Made by a program: the position numbers and the translations under genes | Shown here: piece by piece, positions 1 to 11,523 of the stretch | Layout of the letters: every line of letters starts with the position of its first letter | How positions within the stretch are numbered: the first letter of the stretch is position 1 | Notes under the pieces: model-generated | The model's database searches: none | What the model was told of the DNA's origin: nothing | What the model saw: only the letters and a program-made list of their open reading frames with translations | Assembly: GCA_014549065.1 (NCBI GenBank) | Contig: JACDOX010000001.1 | Span: 4,067,887-4,131,886 of the forward strand | Source: Cardinalis cardinalis | Lineage: Eukaryota > Chordata > Aves > Passeriformes > Cardinalidae | Reading direction: 5' to 3' | DNA: 64,000 nucleotides

Positions 1-3000
1 GTTTCATGTGGCTGATCTCTGACCACTGTTAATCATGTGCTTTAAGTGTTGTAGTTGCTTTCCTTGCTATGGAATTTGTGACCACCAAGCCTTGTTGGTG
101 TCCTGAGTATTTCAGTTTTAATGGCTTTGGAGTTATTACCCAATCCACTTAGTTGCTATTAAAGCCAAATGCAAGGAGGGGATACACCCAACCACCACCA
201 CTACTCAGAGAGTTCAGACTGGAAAAATCTATGTATATTGTTATGATTAAGATGGAAATAGTCTGCTGCTATCCCCACCAGATTTATCCAAGTTACTGTT
301 TAGAAGATGGGTAATGTTGGGGAGGGGGCTTGTATGAAACTCCATCTTCTTTAGGAAAGAGTTAATCAACTCTTGAAGATTAAGTTATTTGGTACTGCAT
401 TTGGTTTTCAGGTTTTTTTGAAACTTAATGCATCTTAGATAGATCTAACTAAATCTTAGACTATGTCTCCCATAATTTCTTTGTTTCCTGGTGTACCTCT
501 AGCCCCAGACTAGACACCACTGAACATACAACATTGCTAGCAGATAAATACTTTGGAGAGAGACCTAGTTTACTGTGAAGACTGTGAGACACTCCTGAAA
601 ATGAGCAGAAAAAAGCATTAAAGGAAAAGTATTTAAAAAGTATTCAAATGTGTTTGTCTGTGTAGTCCTTAAAAATGGCAAAGTAGTTCTTGATTTTAAC
701 TAACCATTACCGAATTCTTGTGTAGCACTAGGGATGTCCATGGTGTTGTAGGTATTTTTCTTTTATTCTCACCAATAATCTTGTAGACATATGGGTATGT
801 GCTTTACTCTGTTCAGGTAATTAACTCTGNTAGCAAAGTGCTCAAATGCCCTTCCTAAATGTCATGTTTTGTTCTCAGTTTCCTTGAATTAGAAGATATT
901 TATTTAGTACCCTCATTCACTAACCAATTGGAAATGAAAATAAATTATTTTCTCATTTTTTACATCAACTTTAAGGGGTTTTTTCATAGGCTAGGATTTG
1001 GGGATCTAGCACAGCCTTGTATATACTTGAATGGTCTTACAGATTAAATGGACCAGGTCAGTTGAATATTCAGTGTGCAAAGCTAAATTTACCAGTCCCT
1101 TAAGTAATATGACATCTTTGAAAAACACAGATAAGGTGTTTTTGTAAAGCAGCCTTTTCTCTTGACAGCATACTTCTAAAGGACAAAATAAATAGGCGAT
1201 TAAGGAAAATCATTTCTGACCGATGTTCAGCCTTGGAAAGCTTCTTACTACCCTGCCTCTGAATCAGGAGGGTACCAGGGTTTATCTGTTGGGAGCACAC
1301 ACCGGCACCTCCACCTCCTCCTAAATCTGCCGCTTGCTAGGTCAGCTGCCTGCCCGGGAGCTGGGTCTGTCCTTGTGGGGCTGTGGCTGGCAGGGCTGCC
1401 TGGTGGCCTGGCTGCTCCTCTGTCGTGCTCTGGGTTGGTGTGCCACAACTCTTACCTTGCCTTGACCCTCTCCTCCCTCCCACCGTGCACGGAGGAGAGC
1501 TCCTAGCTGGGATTTCAGAATGCTTTGGTCCTGGCTGGATCCTGCTGGCTTGGCAGCAGTAGGCCAGGGCAGACCCACAGCTGGCTCCAGCTCTCCTCAC
1601 TGCCCTGGGCTCTGCAGGCAGGCAGATGCTCCTAGAATCGATGCAGGCAATCAGGAGACTCCCCTGCAGTATGTCAGCACAAAGAATCCACACTCAGCTG
1701 CACTGGCATGCTGGAAAAGGCTTCATACCACCATTTTGCATACAAGTGAGATTTTACTGGTGGGGAGAGACATACCTGGTGTAGGCTGAGGGGCTGGTGC
1801 ACAGGGCAGTGTCCAACTCTGGACACTAAAATGTCCCCTGCCTTTTGGGATGAGGGCTGTGCCAGGTGACCTACCAACTCCTGTGCTGGATGTATGTGGA
1901 GAGCAGTGGGCATGGTGTGGAGGGAGGGGAGCCTTGCCTGTGTTAGATGCNGGGGCAGTGGCAAAGGGTGTGCCTGTGATGGGGAACTGGATNTACTTTC
2001 TGCATCCACTAATAGAAGCACAGCAGTAGTTATCTGTTGAGTTGAGAGGGGCAGTATTTTCCATAGGTGGCAATACCCACACCAGTCGTTTTTTGAACTT
2101 TNTTTACAAATTGCCAAGGACTGACAGAAAATAAATTGAAGCGAAGGATGAGTTGTAGCACAAACCAGTGAGACACTGTTTCAAGTAACTGTTTGAAGGC
2201 TTNTTCTAGTGTCTTGAAAGGAAGCAGGAATTCACGTGTTTTATTTTTAGCTTGCAAGGGAAGAGTTATTTAATGTTCCTTTGTATCTCATCTCTGAAAA
2301 TGTTCTCACTGAGGCAGGATCTGAAGTCCTGGAGCTGGTTAACCCGAGACTTGCCTGCCTGTGGAAATTTATATTTTACAAAGGAGAATTACTGAAATTG
2401 TTTTTCCCCTATAAAATTTTAAGTAGAGCTGAATTCAAACTCGAGAACCAGTAGAGTGTTGAAATACTTTCTGCTGCTGGCCGTGATTTGTGATGCACAG
2501 TATATAGTCAGGTGTGTTTTGCTTTCAGGATCTATAAGCATTTTCAGGCTTTTATTGTGGAGTTGCTTTTGTTGCCTTTGCTTTGATTTTGGCTCCCATT
2601 AGGTTATGGGAGTTCTAATTTTTCTAAAGGAATANTTTTGTCCGAGATTTTAATGATATTGCCGTGACTGGGCCTTAAATCTCTAAGCAGAGATGGGATG
2701 AGCTACTCACAGCTAGTGCTGAAAAAAACCTCTCTTGCATTTCCCTCTCCCCTCTTCCCTGGTCTCTCAATGTCAGTACCATGGCTCATGCTTTAGGTTC
2801 CTGAAAATCAGTGAATTATTTATGATACTTGGTTTTCCAGCAGCTGAGTAATGAATGGGCTTGCAAGATGCTGCTGGTCAATACTTGCCCCTCTTGTCCA
2901 GTACTCGTGGGTAAACAAACATGCATCTTAATCTCCTTGTAAGACTGCTCTCATTTTCCTTGATTTTCTTTCCTGTGAGGCAGCAGAACAGTGTCAGCAG

Positions 3001-3333
3001 CAATGAAATGAGAGCTATCATTTCCTCGAATGGGTAAGACAATCTGCAAAGCATGTATTAAAAATAAAACAGGAAGTCAGTGATTATCAATTTTTAGCAA
3101 ACACATTTCTGCTGATCTTCAGACTGATGCCTAATGGTAACAAAAGGACAAGCTCTGCATCTGGGCAATGTAATTTGTAGTTATTTGGAGTATCTTTTCC
3201 CCTCATTAGACATGGATGGTTTTTATTTTAAGCCCCAAGACCTGTAAGAATAATAACAGAGGCCTAGTGTTGTTGCTTATAAACAGCNTGTCTTGAACAG
3301 CATGTCTGGGATAAATAGGTATCGGGTTAAAAA

Positions 3334-3360
3334 AAAAAAAAGGGAGAGTCCCTTTTTTTT
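3334..3360. repeat. Short A/T hairpin
   Basis: A run of A followed by GGGA, a three-base GAG loop, then TCCC and a run of T. This gives a 12-bp perfect inverted repeat inside a longer A-run (3329-3341). It could be a simple-sequence accident or the edge of an old insertion; nothing around it identifies a family. Confidence 0.5.
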
Positions 3361-6300
3361 GTGCATTTACAGTTTTCTGAAGTAAAANGCAGCATATGGC
3401 ACCCCTAGCAAGGAAGAAGTCCCTCCTTTCAGAGACTCTCCCCCAGCTCAAGGAGTTAGTGATTGCTTCCCACCCTGATAAAGGAGTATTACCGGCATCC
3501 NTGTGGTGTGGGTGGCGGGAAATGAGGCTTCCTCCAGACCTGGCACCTGCTTGTGGAGCAGCAATGGTGGTGGGAGGGAAATGCACCTGCCAGCAGGCCA
3601 CCAGTCCTGATGGATGTCTGTTCTCACTGCCAGAGAGGAGCCAGTGCTCTGCTGCACGGGTGGCTTCTCCTTATTGCATCTCTTTTCCCCTCAAGAAGAG
3701 TCAGGAGTGTTCATTTGGACCCCTCNGCAGAGGAGAGGGAACAACCTGCACACCTGCCAGGAAAGGGAATCCTACACGACTGCTCCTGCTCGGAAAAGAT
3801 TGGGAGCTGGGCCAAACATTTCATACGTGGGTGATTAAAATTAGGCTCCTGCATCCATATGTACATTCTCATTTTGAAAACACTGCCTGGCTTACTTTTC
3901 TCTCCTNTCTTTTATGTATTCCCCTAATGGGAGAATGTTTCCACCTTTCCTGTGGCTTTGACAGTGTCCCTTGCACTCGCTGAAAGTACATTTATCTTTT
4001 CTGTCTGTAATCATACCTGATCACAGGCACAGGAAGACAGCTCTGTCTTTCCATTTTCCACTAATATTCTCTTGACAAGTATCTTCTTGAAAGGGGAAAA
4101 AAATGTGATAATCTCTCCTTTGGAAAAACAGCCAAGTTCTGCAGNGGACTTGGCTTTCTGCCTGTCTTCCTGTGCTGCTTCAGCCTGAGCAAACTGAGAC
4201 CTTCCTGCAATCCACACTGGCTGATCCAGAGAAGTCCAAGTCTTGCTGGAAAGGCATCCTGAGGACGAAGGGGGGAAGGTAGACAGGCTAGCACAGCATT
4301 CAGCTGTGATGTGCTTGTGTGCAGCCTGTTTTGTTCAGAAGCACCAAAGCCACCAAAGGATAAAGAAGCAATAGGTCANTGAGGGCCTGGCTGCATGACC
4401 TCTGATTATGAAGGATGGAGACATGCACATACTAAAGCTGTGTTGGTGCAGGAGGNCTTTGTGCAAAATTCCAGCTTTCAGTGTCAGATGCATAAGATCA
4501 CAGAGATGCTTATCATCCTTAGACAGTAATTTGTTCCTGAGAGTTCTGAACCATTCCAAGACCCCAGTACTTCCAGAAAGAAGTCCTTATGTTTCTAAAC
4601 ACTTCTGAATATTTTTTTATGTTCTCCTCATAATGGCTCTTCATAGGAAAAAGAGGAGNCTTCTGGAATTAGCAATTGCTAGGAAAGCCCTATTAATGCT
4701 GCTGTTTTATAAGCAGCCATATGTCTCCATTCTCCTGCTTCACACTGTGTACCCACTGCAGTCTAAGGGCTACCAGTGGGGAGGGAGCAGGNGGGATCCA
4801 CATTGCCCTGGAGGCTGATTGGTTGGGTCATGTCATGCTTCAAAGACAGAATTCATCCTTGGGTAAACTCCTCTGAGCAGGGAAGTAGCAGAGCCTCCAC
4901 TGTGCCATGAGTGCTTGGGAGGTATGGACTTGCCCACCGCCCAGTAATTGCAGCACTGTCCTGGTTCTGGCCCTTGCACATGGACATGTGCTTCCGTGCA
5001 TTTCAGCAGCCATCCTGTACCTTTCCTGGGGAAAAACCTGCTTACACAGAAATGCTGACATATTTTCCCTGTTGGAGCACATCTTGGATGGTAAATCAAG
5101 GCTTGAATCCTCCCCACATGGTCCCAGCTGGGGCTTGGTGAGGGTGCGTGGGATCTCCCTGTGCTGGGTTTCCTTTCCTTTCCTCTGAAACAGCNACAAG
5201 CTGCTGGGTGCAGGCCAAGGCAGAGGCAGAGGAGGCAGCTGATGCACACCCCATTCTTGCCCTAACATGGAGNTAGGACGAGGCTGCAGGGCACACGTAG
5301 ATACAAAAGCTTTTTTTTTTTTTTAATCAAGACTAAGAACAAAGCACCTTGTATAGCAAAGTGAATTTTATAGCTTTTTCCAGCCTGGAGAAAGGCTTTT
5401 CAGAGCAGATAGTACTGGCAATGTCTCCTAACAAGTCTGCAGGCTTTAGGTAGTTTATCTCAAGCTGTTTTTTCATTCCTGGAAATTTTAAATTGTCCTC
5501 CCACACCCACAAAATGAAACAAAAGCAGTGACTTAAAAGCAAAATATCCCAATAAAAAGCCCAAGTGAAATTCGTACATTTTTACAGAGCAGCTTCCAAA
5601 AACCTGCCCATAGTTGTAGTTTTTAAGAGGACTTGCAATTTATGCATGGCCTCTAAACATCTCCCTCCATCAGTAAGTTTTCTGGTGCCATGTGGAGTAC
5701 AGGAGTATGACACTGCTAACATTAGAGAAGTGAGCATTCATTGTGTACAAGCAAGAGGACAAGGTAGGTATAAAATACTTACAGAATTACGCAGCAGCTA
5801 TTACTGTCATAAAAATGTTGGCAAGTGAGCACAGAGGAGAAGCCAAAATATGTTCCCCAGAGAGCAAAAGAGGAGCAGGACTGAGCAGTTAGATGTTGGC
5901 TCTGGGAACTGAACCATCCCCATGTGTGTAGCCGCTGTGCATGCTGTCTCTCCTGGGAAGGCTGCTGCAGCCTGTCCCCCCACAAACAAAGGTGAAAAAG
6001 CCCTTACATGAACGAGAGGGGAAGATGGAAATTAGCTACAGAGGAAGGAAGTTTTTTGAGAATTACATCTCACTGTTCCAACTGTTTAAGGAAAAGCTTG
6101 TTTGTAATAGTATCCTGTCAATAGGAGGTGTCTGTGTAGGTGGGTGTATATATGCACAGAATGTATGTGTATGAGGAAAAAGAACTTTCACTGTGGTCTG
6201 TCAGCCTTAAGCACATGGCTTCTATTTTTCCTTAAACCCTGCAACTTCATTAAAAAAGGAAAAATAAGACATTAAGAAACTCCCAAGGTAGAGTGCATGT

Positions 6301-7918
6301 GAGTGTGTGTGTGCGAGGGAGTATGAGTAATTTATCTTCATATTTAGCTGGAGCCTTGCTATTGTCAAAGCAGCTGAATCACTGCCTGAGAGCTGCCATC
6401 TTTGCCATGGTGATAATTTGTCAGAGTGCCAACACTGCTGCCTACTGTCTCTGAAGAGCTGACCTTGTAACAACATCAACACTCTTTCTTTGGCTTTTGC
6501 TGACATACTCTAGGCTCTGGAAACTGTTTTCAAAACAAATATATAATCAAGTGTTGTGCTTGTAAAGGCAATTGTGTTTCTGTCCGTCAGATTATTTTAG
6601 GGTGTCTCGCCTGCCAAAGGGCAAAGCAAAGGAACAAACAGAGAGGACACAACTCCACATAAAAAGTGAGGGGCTTTCCATATACAGGAATGGTGGGAAT
6701 CAAAATTAACCATCACAAAATCAGAAGTTAATGGTAAAGGGGCAGCTTATGACTCCCTGTGCTGTTCCATTGNAAACTTTTGTTCCTTAAAGCAAGGACA
6801 GGTGAGCAGAGCTCTGCAGACAACAGGAAGAACACACAAGGGCCAGAAGCAAGGAAAGCTCTGGATTTAATGGATGCTGTTCTGGCTTTCTTCACACAGG
6901 AAAAAAATGCCATCAAAAATACTGACCAATACTTTCCATCTAGACATTTCATGTGGAGACATGAGAGAGGCTTAGTTTAGCAAGTAGAGTAAAAGCATCA
7001 TCAGTACCTGAAAATANCAATCTTCTTGGCTCTAGGTTTACACTACTCTGTACCAGGTAACCTGACAAGTCCAGCCATTCCCCAGCTGGGGGACTATCTG
7101 AGCCCTTTGTATTCCCACTGTTCATGCAGATGTACCGAACTCCAGTGCTCTCTGTGCATCCTGTGTGTTTGGCAGGGCACAGCTGCAAAGGAAGCAGAAC
7201 AGGCCAGACACACGACTCAACTCACCCCACACTTGCTATGGTTTTGATTGTGGGGGGCAGTGAAATGCTGTTACTGATCTCTTTTCTTCTTGCTGTCTTT
7301 ACTAAACTAAATTAATACAGCACTCACTGATGTCCTAAATGACATTCCAGATTTTGTGATATTGGAGACCNGTCAGTGGATGCATGGCAAGCTTTCCTTA
7401 AACGCCGCCATGCAACGTACAAAACCCATAGGTATGGTTAGGTAACAGCAGTTGTAATTTTAGATATGGGATTGGAAAATGCAGTGAGATTAAACCTAGT
7501 ACTCTNTAGGTTAAGACCAGAATGAAAGATGTAGCTAGCCAAAGTTTGGGGGCAACATCTTCATGAGACACCCCAGTTTTCACTCACCCTCAGAGATCTG
7601 TTTTCAGGTGTTGCCAGAAAGGAGAACACTATAATTTATACCAACACGTTTCCCCTGGAACCTTCTGAAAGTGCAATCCTTTGGATTTATTGAAGTCAGG
7701 TGAATATTTTATATAGCTGAAGTTTCACTTCTGCATGTAGAAGTAAAACTTACTCTTGATTTTGTGTAACAGAGGATAAAAATTGTATTGTTTGTCCACT
7801 TTCTGACTTATTTACTTGAAAAACTTCAAATGTAAAGCACTCTGAATTCAGCTTCTTCTGACACTTAGAGGAGCTTTGAGATTTGTGGGGTTTGGTTTGC
7901 ATGCATATTGCTCTGTCT

Positions 7919-7955
7919 TGATGTGTGTGTGTGTATTTATATATATACATATATG
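7919..7955. repeat. GT/TA simple-sequence tract
   Basis: Consecutive GT dinucleotides grade into an alternating TA-rich tract with a TATATATACATATATG-like end. This is an ordinary compound microsatellite. Confidence 0.6.
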
Positions 7956-10724
7956 GGCAGCAAAACTGCAGAAAATTGTATTCGAGAGAAACAGCAAGCA
8001 AATTATATTTGATTTTGCATTGTTTTCCAGCTTGCTTATATTTACAGTTTAGTGCTGGATTTTAACCTGCAAGTTTTCTGTTTGGGCTACATTTTCTTTT
8101 CACATTTCTTCCTGTTTAGCACTTGAATCAGTAGGCCAAAGAAACAAACTAGCAATCAGGAAAAGATTGAAAGCAGGAGTCTCAGTGATGTGGAAATAAC
8201 TTGCCATGAGAGTTATTTTCAAACCTGTTGGCCTTTTTAGAGGCAGAGGGGCTAGGCTGTTATCTTGGACATTGGAATGATACAGCACTGGAATGAGACA
8301 GCATTTCAACTTGTAAGGAGTGAGTGCTGCAAGTTGCTAGGCCTGTTGTATGTTGTCTAAATGGAATGTGCAAGTTTAGCTTTGAAAGGATCATTTGTGC
8401 CTGAAAAAAAAGAGGTTTTGTTGCCTTAACCAAAGGCATAACTAGGAATGGAAATCTGAATGGTCTCCAAGCTATGGTGGACAGGCAGTGACTAAATCTT
8501 TTTAAACATGGCCACCCATATGTGTTCAGATTTGGGAAGGCTTAGGAGCTTGTTGGGTGGGCCGTGTCTAAAATGTTTGCCTCAACCAAGCTTATAACAG
8601 AAATTTGGTGCAAATTAGCCTCCTGAGATACTCCTGAAAGCTCAGTTGTCTTTGCAATGGAAACATGAATTTTTTCTGATGGTGAGAAAATTTAGTCGTT
8701 TAGTGCCTGAAATCAGCTCACAAGATGCATGGATTATAATTAATTCAACTTTATATTAAAAGCAGACACTAGGCTTTAGTGAACTNTTTTCAAGCTAAAT
8801 GTCAATCCCCTGTACCACAGAAACCTGCTTCTTACAGGTTTCACTTCTTCAGGATGGGTGGCAAGAGGGACTTTCAGAATTCCAGGGACTGTATGCTCTT
8901 ACTGGCAGTGCATGATTTTAGCTAATGGATTTATTAGCTTATGCTGTTTTTTTTTCCTTCCTGTGTGAGTGGGATCACACAGCAGAGACCCTCCCAGCAT
9001 GCAGCCCCTAATAATAAGTAAGGAAGATTTTTCTATCAAGTGAGAAATTGCTCCTTGTGAGAAAGCTAATTTGACGCTATCTGAGGCAGACCTGCTAGGA
9101 TTTCTACCAAGCAGTGCCTAAAAAATGCAAATTGCTTTTAAAAAATGANTATTTATTGTTTACTTCTGAAAACAAGGGAGCCATGCATTAGCTGCTCAGT
9201 GAGCAGAGTATCAAACTGGACCATAGAACGAGAAGAGGAAAATACCATGGAAAATAGGCCNGTAGGCTGAGCCAGATTTTTTCCTGATTTTGTGCATAAA
9301 AAGGTCTTGTTACAGCCATATCCTTTAAGCCCTGTGGAGTCAAGATGCATTGCCAAGAAAGGCTTTTGCATCTCTGATCGCATGCTGCCTTCTNCACCAG
9401 CTTGTATTTTTCTAAAAATAATCCTGATTTCATACCTTAGCTGATGGACCTTCTAGCAGCCATAATAGATGCAGACTCCCTGGAAAACAGTCAGTAATAT
9501 GAAAAAGCATTGGATCCACTCTTTGAGGGAGGTTGTGCAGAGCTTTTGAAGAGACATCCTTTCTATTTTGAGCTCTGCTAAAATGTAGTAAGCTTATCCC
9601 AAGCCCCTTCTGCTTCCTTGGAACAAGCAAGTCACTGCTGANTACGAGGTATCTAACTCAGCAGAAGAACAAGAATTCCCTTTTTTCTTTAAAACAAACA
9701 AAGTCTCTTGGCAGGGGGCAAAGAAAGGATTTGTTTTCCCATCCATTGGGAGATTTGTCAGGCAGCACAGCCTGAAACGTCTGCTCGGGGTGTGTGACAG
9801 CCACTAACAGTGGAGGCAGCGTCCCAAGACAGGTGTCATATTCTCCATTTGATAAGCAGGGAGAAGAGCTGCCCTGCAATTGGCAGCNCAGCTTTTGTGT
9901 GCTCTGGGTCTGTGTTGCTGCACTGTCAGTGGCAGATCCCTTCTCCCACACACTCTGCTCAGCCCTCTTCATGCCACCGTCCTCACAGCTGTGTCAGCTC
10001 CTTTATCCATTTGGCTCCCAGGATGCTGCTANCCCAGATCTGCTGCTGGAGCAGCAGTAATGCACAGCTGTGCNTACTGTGGCTGTAAGAGCTTGCAGGC
10101 AGCCCTGAGGTGTCATACATGTATTCATCAGGGTGCCAGAGGTAGAGAAAATATGCTGATGGTCATTCAGAATATTTCCCCAGCACAGAGATGACTGTGG
10201 CTCGGTGACTCCCTGAACCAGAGGTGAGGTCTCCACATTTAGCAGCATTAGAATATGATGGCATGGTGGTGTGAATGTCCCCAGCCTTCATTCTCTGGGC
10301 TGGGCTTGTCTCTCTGTTCTAAGTGGGGCTTTTCCTCTCTGTTTTTTTCTCCACAGCAAAATACAAAGAAACTGGTGGAGTTTGATATGTACCTTGTAGT
10401 CATGCTGCACCCAGGGCTGCTTAGGCCTGGCCAAGCAAAGCTGGACCTTAAAATTCGCTGTGCATGTATTTGTAACCGTAAGGTTTCCCAGGCTATAGCC
10501 AGGTGGCACCAGAAAACCAGAAACACAAACCATGCAAACATTGATATAGGAGGGGGCACTTCCATGTGGTGATTGACACTGGATTGACTCCAGGTGCCCA
10601 TCAAAGCTTCTTTGTCACTTTCCTCCTCAGCTGGGTAGGGAAAAGAAAACGCTGTGAAAGGCTCACAGGACAGAGGGAGAGTGCTCAGCAGTTACTGTCG
10701 TAGAACACTTGGGGAAGTTAGTTA

Positions 10725-11523
10725 NATTCATTATCCAGCCAAATCAAAGGAGGATAATGAGANATAAACCCAAATTGTAAACCACTTTCCCCTTCCCTTT
10801 TTCCCACTTTTAACTTCATTTCCAATTTTTCTGTACTTTGTCCCTCCCAGTAGCACAAGGAGGATGGGGAATGGCAGTGGCAGTCAAATCATCACACATT
10901 GTCTCTGCTGATTCTTCCTCCTCAAGAAGAGGACTTATCATACTCTTCCTCTGCTCCTGTGTGAAGTCCCTCCCAGGAGAAACAGTTCTCCATAAACTTC
11001 TCCAACATTTGTCCTTCCCACTGGCTGCAATTCTTCATGAACTGCTCCAGCATGGNTCTCCCATGGGTTCACAAGTCCTGCCAGCAGTCTGGCTCCTGTG
11101 TGGGCTCCTTTTTCCATGGGCCACAAGTCCTGCTCCAGCATGTGCTTCCTATAGTGTAACATCCTCCTTTGAGCATCCCCCTGCCTCTGGTGTGGCGTCC
11201 TCCATGGGCTCTAGGTGCTCCACCAGAGACCTCAGTGGGCTTCAGGGGAGTCTCCTCTCATGCTGAAGCGCCTCCTCCTGCTCCTTCTTCACTAACCTGG
11301 GAGTCTGCAGTGCTGTTTTTCTCACATATTCTCATTCCTTTCTCCATCTGCATTCATTTTTTGTGCTACCACTGTTGCTGGTGGGCTCAGACTTGGACAG
11401 CATCTTGGAGCAGGATAGCACAGACTCCACTGGACATGGGAGAAAAGCTTCTAGCAGCTTCTCCCAGAAGCCAACCCTGTAGCCTACCCTCTACCAAAAC
11501 TTGTCCACACAAACACAACACAC
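10725..11523 (-). mobile_element. Antisense endogenous retrovirus LTR-like remnant
   Basis: This 0.8 kb block resembles a common bird ERV/LTR repeat lying in reverse. The 3' edge on the + strand reads CTACCAAAACTTGTCCACAC and then an AACACAACACA end, so the reversed element would begin TGTGTT, as LTRs begin with TG. Inside are several degenerate copies of a unit built around CTCCAGCATG, CCATGGGC and ACAAGTCCTG, the block CTTCTAGCAGCTTCTCCCAG, and a left part with AGGAGGATAATGAGA. These phrases match my memory of an abundant avian LTR family, whose exact name I cannot give. No intact gag, pol or env frame is present. Open frames across it (for example 10838-11266 and 11169-11567) are incidental. 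The left boundary is approximate and the strand is inferred from the TG/CA ends. Confidence 0.6.

Larger units (their letters stand above)
1..10724. other. Non-coding DNA, no gene recognised
   Basis: I see no exon with recognisable protein similarity here. Open frames are short, interrupted, and overlap on both strands without conserved motifs. The longest (3396-3983, + strand, about 195 codons) has low-complexity, unfamiliar content. Contents worth noting are a GC-rich patch at about 1300-1650, a poly-A/poly-T hairpin at 3334-3360, a T-run near 5310, and a GT/AT-rich microsatellite stretch at about 7920-7955. The stretch most likely lies in the 5' introns or upstream of DTNA, which is inferred from its position on the same strand upstream of the first coding exon. 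Confidence 0.6.

Noticed and set aside
3396..3983. Longest open frame in the window (+ strand, about 195 codons)
   Set aside because: It contains ambiguous codons, has no recognisable domain, overlaps open frames on the other strand and sits in GC-richer DNA with few stops. No splice or promoter context supports it.
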